Positions 6,011 through 8,999 of a stretch of 8,999 nucleotides of DNA are shown piece by piece; position 1 is the stretch's first letter; each line of letters opens with the position of its first letter. Source of the stretch: Clostridiales bacterium (GTDB lineage: Bacteria > Bacillota > Clostridia > TANB77 > CAG-508). The position numbers were made by a program, and so were the translations under genes. Below the pieces are notes generated by a model that was not told where the DNA came from, did no database searches, and was given only the letters and a program-made list of their open reading frames with translations. The stretch covers positions 1-8,999 of the forward strand of contig DOYA01000140.1 of assembly GCA_003518755.1 (NCBI GenBank), written 5' to 3'.

Positions 6011-6355
6011 ATGATAATCATCACATCAGGCAGGGGAAATGTTGATATTGATGCATATGGAGGAGCAATTGCATATGCATATTTACTTAACTTAATAGGA
6101 ATAAAAGCAAAAGCAGTTTGTACAGGAAACTTAAATGAAAGCATAACACCTAGTTTGCTTAAATTAGAATATAAATTAGATGATTACACTAAAAGTGAAG
6201 ATGATAAATTTATTGTAGTTGATGTTTCTTACAAAGATTTCTTTGATAAAATAGTAGAAGAAGACAAAATTATTGAGATAATAGATCATCATTATGGATA
6301 TGAAGAATATTGGAAAGAAAAACTAGGCGAAAAGGCAATTGATAAAAGAAGCTAA
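6011..6355 (+). CDS. DHH-family phosphoesterase, N-terminal fragment (truncated, probably inactive)
   Basis: ATG 6011 with AGGA at 5997-6000. The 114 residues match the start of DHH phosphoesterases (inorganic pyrophosphatase / NrnA / exopolyphosphatase relatives). They show S-G-R-G-N-V-D12-I-D14-A (motif I), V-V-D71-V-S (motif II) and I-I-D92-H-H-Y-G (DHH motif III), then E-E-Y-W-K-E-K-L-G-E-K-A. Family members usually continue for roughly 150-200 more residues, with a motif IV Asp and a DHHA substrate domain. Here the frame closes after five further residues (I-D-K-R-S), and yigZ starts 15 bases later. No continuation in another frame was seen, so this looks like a deletion and not a simple frameshift. 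Three metal-binding motifs remain, but without motif IV and the substrate lobe, catalysis is unlikely. It is most likely a gene remnant that still keeps a promoter and ribosome binding site and leads into yigZ. A deliberate short form cannot be excluded. Confidence 0.75.
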   Translation: MIIITSGRGNVDIDAYGGAIAYAYLLNLIGIKAKAVCTGNLNESITPSLLKLEYKLDDYTKSEDDKFIVVDVSYKDFFDKIVEEDKIIEIIDHHYGYEEYWKEKLGEKAIDKRS

Positions 6356-6370
6356 ACGGAGGAAAATTTA

Positions 6371-6988
6371 TTGTACTCAATTTCAGAAAATTCTACTTAT
6401 GAAATAGTAGAGAAAAAATCAAAATTTATAGCAAATTTAATATATATAGAAAGCAAAGAAGAAGCAGAAAACATAATTAAAGAATATAAGAAAAGATTCC
6501 ATGATGCAAGGCATAATTGTTATGCTTATAGAGTATATGATGAAAATGAGATTTACGAAAAATCAAGTGATGATGGGGAGCCTTCTGGAACTGCAGGAGC
6601 GCCAATGCTAAATCTTTTACAAAAAAATGATTTATGTAATATTATAATTATAGTTACTAGATATTTTGGCGGAATTCTTCTTGGAACAGGAGGGTTAGTT
6701 AGAGCTTATTCTGGTGCAACAATAGGCGCAATAGATAATTGCAAAAAAGCAAAGATAGAGCTTGGTATTGAGTTTCAAATTGAATTAGATTATCCAAATT
6801 ATAAATCTTTGCAGTATTATTGTAATAAAAATAATATTACAATTAAAAACAGTGAATATAATGAAAACATTACTTGTATTTTAGAGATGAATAATACTAT
6901 AAAAGATAGATTTTTAGAAGATGTCAAAAATAAAAGTTTAAATATTTTAGAGATAAAAAATCAAAAAGATATAATGATTATAGAATAA
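6371..6988 (+). CDS. yigZ: YigZ / IMPACT family protein
   Basis: A 205-residue protein, the usual YigZ length, starting with TTG 6371. GGAGG at 6358-6362, eight bases upstream, decides this start, and no in-frame ATG precedes the conserved region. The UPF0029/IMPACT N-terminal domain shows its signature blocks in order: K-S-K-F-I-A (16-21), H44-D-A-R-H-N-C-Y-A-Y-R, S-S-D-D-G-E-P-S-G-T-A-G-A-P (65-78), and TRYFGGILLGTGGLVRAYSG (96-115). The last ~65 residues fit the smaller ferredoxin-like C-terminal domain (DUF1949 type). Eukaryotic IMPACT inhibits GCN2 activation; the bacterial role is not settled, with ribosome- or nucleic-acid-related functions suggested. It is probably co-transcribed with the DHH fragment from the promoter at 5924. 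Its last codons form the 5' arm of the terminator at 6963-7005. Confidence 0.93.
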   Translation: MYSISENSTYEIVEKKSKFIANLIYIESKEEAENIIKEYKKRFHDARHNCYAYRVYDENEIYEKSSDDGEPSGTAGAPMLNLLQKNDLCNIIIIVTRYFGGILLGTGGLVRAYSGATIGAIDNCKKAKIELGIEFQIELDYPNYKSLQYYCNKNNITIKNSEYNENITCILEMNNTIKDRFLEDVKNKSLNILEIKNQKDIMIIE

Positions 6989-7005
6989 CATCATTATATC
7001 TTTTT
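6963..7005. terminator. Bidirectional intrinsic terminator between yigZ and the phosphoribosyltransferase gene
   Basis: A perfect 16-bp inverted repeat: 6963-6978 pairs with 6990-7005 around an 11-base loop. The plus strand ends in a T-run at 7001-7005. The minus strand ends in Ts complementary to the A-run at 6963-6967, with more beyond. The 5' arm and loop contain the last codons and stop (6986-6988) of yigZ, while the minus-strand gene stops at 7011. One hairpin thus serves two converging transcripts. Confidence 0.85.
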
Positions 7006-7010
7006 CGCTT

Positions 7011-7901
7011 TTAATATTTTAATCCTAATCCATATAAGTCTTCATCAATCATTGTATGAACTCTTTTTAAAGTTCTTTCATTAGTAGATTTTAAGCTATT
7101 TTCAACAAATTCAGGATGTTCAATTAAGAATTGTTTTGCAGTTTCAAATGGATTGTCATAATATTTGCAATCAAAATTATATTGTTCTTGATTAATAAAT
7201 CCAAGATCTAAAGCCTGTTTAAGTAAATCTTTATCAACAATAACTATTGCATGAGATTTAACTCCAATTTTAGCTAAATTCTCTTTTCCACCTTCATTTC
7301 TATCAATAATTACCATAGAGTTTTCTACTTTACCATTTAATTTTTCTATAGCAGGAACCCACATTTTTGTAAAACTAGATGCAATTGTTATCATATCTGC
7401 AACATGAAGAACTTTTGCTCCTTGTAAATCAGCTGTTTCTTCTGTTGTAGAAAAATCATAATTACTTTTTAAAGCTGTTACATCTTTAAAAACTGTTATG
7501 TGTGGTTTCTTTAAAAGATATGCTAAAATGTTTGAAAAATACCAATCTCTTCTTTCGCCACCAGAAATATATTCAAAATTATCTAATCCTATATTTTTTT
7601 CAATATATTCTTTTAATTGATCTATTACATAATGATAAATTTTATTTTTATTATATTGTTCAATAACCCTATCAAAGATTTTTTTAGGTAAATCCTTTTT
7701 ATTAGAATCTCCATTTTTTATTAATGAAAGTTCTTCAGTTATAAAATCTAATAATACTTGTGCTTCTTGTTCACTTCCATATAGAAAATGTGTGTTAAAG
7801 AAATATGGGCCAATTAATCCTGATGTATACCAGAATGGCTCGTTTTCTTTACAAAATTTAATTGCTTTTGTTTCAAAGATGTAATTTGTAATGTTTGACA
7901 T
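7011..7901 (-). CDS. Orotate phosphoribosyltransferase-like protein with degenerate PRPP motif
   Basis: A 296-residue protein, with ATG at 7901-7899 and GGAGG (plus strand 7911-7915) nine bases upstream. Y25-T-S-G-L-I-G-P-Y-F-F-N36 resembles the OPRT opening (S-G-x-x-S-P-Y-Y-F-D). I-S-G-G-E-R-R-D119-W-Y-F-S fits the segment that follows in PRTases. G-A-K-V-L-H-V-A-D169-M-I-T-I-A-S-S (161-176) aligns with the PRPP loop V-E-D-V-I-T-T-G-G-S. Then I-I-D-R-N-E-G-G (198-205) matches the OPRT V-D-R-x-E-G-G block. OPRTs join orotate to PRPP in pyrimidine synthesis. Two changes are odd: the first acidic residue of the PRPP loop is Ala168, and the Gly-Gly is Ala-Ser. At ~300 residues it is also much longer than a ~210-residue OPRT, with an inserted helical region ~43-105. 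It may therefore use another base, or work as a PRTase-fold sensor. It has its own promoter and a structured leader RNA. Confidence 0.7.
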   Translation of the reverse strand: MSNITNYIFETKAIKFCKENEPFWYTSGLIGPYFFNTHFLYGSEQEAQVLLDFITEELSLIKNGDSNKKDLPKKIFDRVIEQYNKNKIYHYVIDQLKEYIEKNIGLDNFEYISGGERRDWYFSNILAYLLKKPHITVFKDVTALKSNYDFSTTEETADLQGAKVLHVADMITIASSFTKMWVPAIEKLNGKVENSMVIIDRNEGGKENLAKIGVKSHAIVIVDKDLLKQALDLGFINQEQYNFDCKYYDNPFETAKQFLIEHPEFVENSLKSTNERTLKRVHTMIDEDLYGLGLKY

Positions 7902-7944
7902 TTTAAAATTCCTCCTTTTAATTTCTATAATCTACTATAATATT

Positions 7945-8067
7945 GTTCATAACTAAATTTAATCCGCAACTTTGCTCTCATTGTATATGCTTTTTTCTTG
8001 GCTAAAGCACGAAAAAAGATATACAATGCCGCTGTTGCTACTCTATATAACTAATATAGTTATGAAC
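7945..8067 (-). ncRNA. Structured 5' leader RNA (candidate cis-regulatory element) of the phosphoribosyltransferase gene
   Basis: The 123-base segment folds into one long interrupted hairpin. P1 pairs 7945-7955 with 8057-8067 (11 bp), P2 pairs 7966-7970 with 8034-8038 (5 bp), and P3 pairs 7979-7988 with 8019-8028 (10 bp). P4 pairs 7990-7997 with 8011-8018 (8 bp) and has a 13-base loop. The minus-strand promoter at 8077-8105 should start transcription near 8068-8070, right at the first base of P1. The element ends 43 bases before the ATG at 7901. There is no T-run directly after it, so it looks like a leader and not a free small RNA. The internal loop between P2 and P3 (7971-7978 / 8029-8033) is asymmetric and purine-rich on the RNA, a possible binding site. 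I do not recognise a known riboswitch class. A mobile inverted-repeat element is the main alternative. Confidence 0.6.
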
Positions 8068-8076
8068 TGCAATCAC

Positions 8077-8105
8077 ATTATACAACAAAAATAAAAAAAT
8101 TTCAA
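8077..8105 (-). promoter_or_regulatory. Sigma-A promoter for the leader RNA and phosphoribosyltransferase gene
   Basis: On the minus strand the -35 is TTGAAA (plus 8105-8100) and the -10 is TATAAT (plus 8082-8077), with a 17-base spacer. The predicted start at about 8070-8068 coincides with the first base of the leader's closing stem. That agreement supports both calls. The 5' untranslated region would be about 168 bases. Confidence 0.75.
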
Positions 8106-8112
8106 AAAAATA

Positions 8113-8141
8113 TTGATATTTTTTTTTATTTAGGCTAAAAT
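8113..8141 (+). promoter_or_regulatory. Sigma-A promoter for the secD-like gene
   Basis: TTGATA at 8113-8118 and TAAAAT at 8136-8141 are separated by 17 bases, each one mismatch from consensus. Transcription should begin near 8148, leaving a leader of about 86 bases that holds only a weak GCTT/AAGC hairpin around 8184-8197. Its -35 box lies 7 bases from the -35 box of the divergent minus-strand promoter. Confidence 0.6.
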
Positions 8142-8233
8142 AGAGAAAGTTTAAAATTAGAATATTTTAGAAAAAACGATGTAAGCTTGATTTTAAGCAC
8201 TATTCAAACGAAAGCATAGAGGAGGAATTCAAA

Positions 8234-8999
8234 TTGAAAAATAATAAATTAAAACTTTTTACAGAAATTTTAGTAATATTGGTTATAGTATTAATATCTT
8301 TTGTTGGTATATATACACAAAAGGAAAATCGAATGGAAAACCAAGTAAAAGAATATCAATATAGTAAAGATTTAGATGGGTATAGGGAAGTGCTTTTAGA
8401 AGTTACTAAAGAAGAAAGCAATAATGATGATGAATTAGAAAGTTCTGATACTGCTTCTGAAAACAACGAAAATAATTCTGAAAATGAAGAAAATGAAGAT
8501 AATGCTGAAGATGAGAATAAAGAAGAAACTGATTCAAAAAATAATTATGAAAACTATATTAATTCAAAAAAAATAATTGAAAAAAGATTAAACCTATTAG
8601 GAGCACAAGATTATACAATAAGCCAAAATACTGAAAATGGAGCAATATATTTACAATTGCCAGAAAATCAAGAAACTGATCATCTTCTAAGTAATCTTCT
8701 TCAAATTGGTAAATTAGAAATAAAAGATTCAGAAGATACTTCAAAGGTGTATGTAATTAATGATAACCTTAAAAATGTATCTACATTATATAATTCAGAT
8801 ACAAATGGAACTATAGTATATCTTAAATTTGAATTTAATAAAGAAGGTAAAAAAACGTTAAAAGAGTTAAGCACTGGAGAATATAAAACAAATCCAGAAG
8901 AAACAAAAGATGAGAATGAAGAGTCTGAAGAAAATGAAGAAACTAATACAGTTGAAGCCAAAGCAGAAGTAGACTCTGATGAATCTGATGAAACAGAAA
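8234..8999 (+). CDS. secD: SecD-like protein translocase subunit, N-terminal part (runs off the window)
   Basis: At least 255 residues. TTG 8234 is the start: GGAGG at 8221-8225 lies eight bases upstream, and the next Met (residue 34) would lose the membrane segment. Residues ~8-27 (L-F-T-E-I-L-V-I-L-V-I-V-L-I-S-F-V-G-I-Y) are the first transmembrane helix, as in SecD. D46-L-D-G-Y-R-E-V-L-L-E-V stands where SecD has G-L-D-L-x-G-G. Residues ~105-219 fit the SecD P1 region: Y-I-N-S-K-K-I-I-E-K-R-L-N-L-L-G, then a Y-L-Q-L-P strand and an I-G-K-L-E-I-K-D block. SecD works with SecF at the membrane to drive late steps of protein export using the proton or sodium gradient. Two stretches are unusual: ~60-103 and ~220-255 are almost entirely Glu, Asp, Asn, Ser and Thr. 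They should be disordered, acidic and outside the cell. The family call rests on topology and the I-I-E-K-R-L-N-x-L-G motif; the export domains lie beyond the window. Confidence 0.75.
   Translation, partial: MKNNKLKLFTEILVILVIVLISFVGIYTQKENRMENQVKEYQYSKDLDGYREVLLEVTKEESNNDDELESSDTASENNENNSENEENEDNAEDENKEETDSKNNYENYINSKKIIEKRLNLLGAQDYTISQNTENGAIYLQLPENQETDHLLSNLLQIGKLEIKDSEDTSKVYVINDNLKNVSTLYNSDTNGTIVYLKFEFNKEGKKTLKELSTGEYKTNPEETKDENEESEENEETNTVEAKAEVDSDESDETE

Noticed and set aside
7945..8067. Reading the inverted-repeat structure as a MITE or other mobile element
   Set aside because: No target-site duplication was seen next to the 11-bp ends, there is only one copy in the window, and the alignment with a transcription start favours a leader RNA. 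A genome-wide copy search could reopen this.
7945..8067. 6S RNA or SRP RNA on either strand
   Set aside because: The element is shorter than typical 6S RNA, lacks the SRP GGAA loop and symmetric-loop motif, and has no terminator directly after it.
8443..8530. Tandem repeat or CRISPR-like array in the GAA/AAT-rich stretch
   Set aside because: There are no regular repeat-spacer units; it is in-frame low-complexity coding sequence for an acidic tract.
1..8999. Reassigned TGA codon
   Set aside because: Trp is encoded by TGG at conserved positions and no conserved protein is broken by TGA. The lack of TGA stops among so few genes is explained by AT-rich codon use; the DHH fragment ends in TAA.

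Overview
The window is very AT-rich DNA, compactly coded, with strong GGAGG-type ribosome binding sites, TTG as well as ATG starts and simple sigma-A-type promoters. Together with clostridial-looking proteins (iron-sulfur flavoprotein, ferredoxin hybrid, HTH_26-type regulator, DHH phosphoesterase fragment, SecD), this points to an anaerobic low-GC Bacillota, probably an uncultured member of the Clostridia. TGG encodes Trp, all visible genes end in TAA or TAG, and nothing suggests an altered code. No tRNA, rRNA, CRISPR array or insertion sequence was seen.

Left part (1-1940): the last codons of a class V aminotransferase/cysteine desulfurase-like gene run one base short of a ferredoxin-thioredoxin-like hybrid gene. 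An iron-sulfur flavoprotein-like gene and an unrecognised 148-residue protein follow on the same strand. A strong intrinsic terminator at 1905-1936 closes this block, which looks like a redox or Fe-S handling group.

Centre (1957-5909): a near-consensus extended -10 promoter drives a tight three-gene operon. It encodes an HTH regulator fused to a HAD-fold domain, an unrecognised 136-residue protein, and an 802-residue ATP-grasp plus phosphohistidine dikinase with the layout of rifampin phosphotransferase. The genes overlap by 8 bases or lie 2 bases apart. The pairing of a phospho-sensing or phosphatase-like regulator with a phosphotransferase is the best candidate here for an undescribed system: an inducible small-molecule phosphorylation module with built-in feedback. 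The substrate cannot be read from the sequence.

Right part (5924-8999): a second promoter leads into a DHH phosphoesterase gene cut to 114 residues, then a YigZ/IMPACT gene started by TTG. A long hairpin overlapping the end of yigZ serves as a terminator for both converging units. On the minus strand lies an orotate phosphoribosyltransferase-like gene with a weakened PRPP motif. Its transcript should begin with a 123-base structured leader (7945-8067) that has competing pairings, so it is a candidate riboswitch or other cis-regulatory RNA. Back-to-back with its promoter is a plus-strand promoter for a secD-like gene that runs off the window and carries two strongly acidic, low-complexity stretches.
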